Positions 12,059 through 12,221 of a stretch of DNA of 12,221 nucleotides are shown here, piece after piece. Within the stretch, counting starts at the first letter, position 1. The number at the start of each line of letters is the position of its first letter. The position numbers were made by a program, and so were the translations under genes. The DNA is taken from positions 618,499 to 630,719 of the forward strand of contig MU646423.1 of assembly GCA_026770585.1 (NCBI GenBank), given 5' to 3'. This stretch comes from Baffinella frigidus (taxonomy: Eukaryota; Cryptophyceae; Cryptomonadales; Baffinellaceae). The notes under the pieces are model-generated. The model was not told the DNA's origin. It searched no databases and saw only the letters and a program-made list of their open reading frames with translations.

Positions 12059-12221
12059 CTAGGCGAAATCTTCCCGCGGAAACAGCCCTCTCTCCTTTCC
12101 GCGCGCGAACCCTCACATCTTGCGCGCGCGCGCTCTCTCTTTGTCCCCCCCGGGACTGCGGTTGAAACACCGCACCGCTCCCCTAGGCGCCGCCCCCACG
12201 CTGACAGGACGCCCAGGGGGG
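12059..12221. other. GC-rich upstream region of the minus-strand gene
   Basis: Contains a GCGCGCGC run (about 12122-12131), CT-rich patches and C runs. It is plausibly a promoter or 5' UTR for the minus-strand gene. No defined promoter motif is visible. Confidence 0.3.

Noticed and set aside
12002-12120. Plus-strand exon reading NMFKDFHLSQPYRLVHLGE
   Set aside because: It is the antisense of minus-strand exon 1, which has a start codon, matching donor and phase. The plus reading lacks a clear donor.
1-12221. CRISPR array, tRNA, rRNA, spliced-leader RNA or viral genes
   Set aside because: Looked for and not seen. The repeats are contiguous or degenerate rather than regularly spaced with unique spacers.

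Overview
This window looks like nuclear DNA of an intron-rich microbial eukaryote, most likely an alga. The evidence is short coding exons bounded by CAG acceptors and GT donors, no bacterial-style operons, and introns filled with degenerate copies of a CCCTAAA (TTTAGGG, plant/alga-type telomere) repeat. I cannot fix the lineage. A dinoflagellate or a prasinophyte green alga would both fit the repeats, but the nearly uniform GT-AG splicing (one GC donor in 16 introns) argues mildly against a dinoflagellate.

Bases 1-8441 (+ strand) hold the 3' part of one gene. I could assemble 17 exons (33-119 bp) separated by 16 introns (85-1027 bp). Spliced, they give 399 residues in one open frame ending in TAG at 8439-8441. 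The product is the C-terminal part of an ABC transporter of the ABCG (White/PDR-like) family. It has the linker after the nucleotide-binding domain (an ADFALNLVD segment), six predicted membrane helices, the large extracellular loop with a cysteine pair between helices 5 and 6, and a basic C-terminal tail. The nucleotide-binding domain must lie upstream of the window.

The introns are unusual. They contain long CCCTAAA/CCCTGAA/CAACCCT tracts, nearly always in the same orientation relative to the gene. They also contain diverged copies of pieces of neighbouring exons (of exons 8, 10 and 16), inverted repeats that bracket exons (an 86-bp pair around exon 8 and a 33-bp pair around exons 11-12), a MITE-like element with related fragments downstream, and several near-perfect hairpins.

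From 8442 to 12221 the sequence is mostly non-coding, with two weaker gene candidates. One is a short + strand gene end (exons about 8957-9019, 9251-9326, 9452-9519) encoding one membrane helix and an acidic tail. The other is the 5' end of a - strand gene, starting at 12058 with exons 12058-12002, 11914-11816 and 11758-11724, whose product I do not recognise. Between them are a 40-bp perfect palindrome, an array of AAGGTCCGCAC palindromic repeats, MITE-like ends and a 36-bp tandem repeat. I saw no rRNA, tRNA, CRISPR, or bacterial or viral gene.
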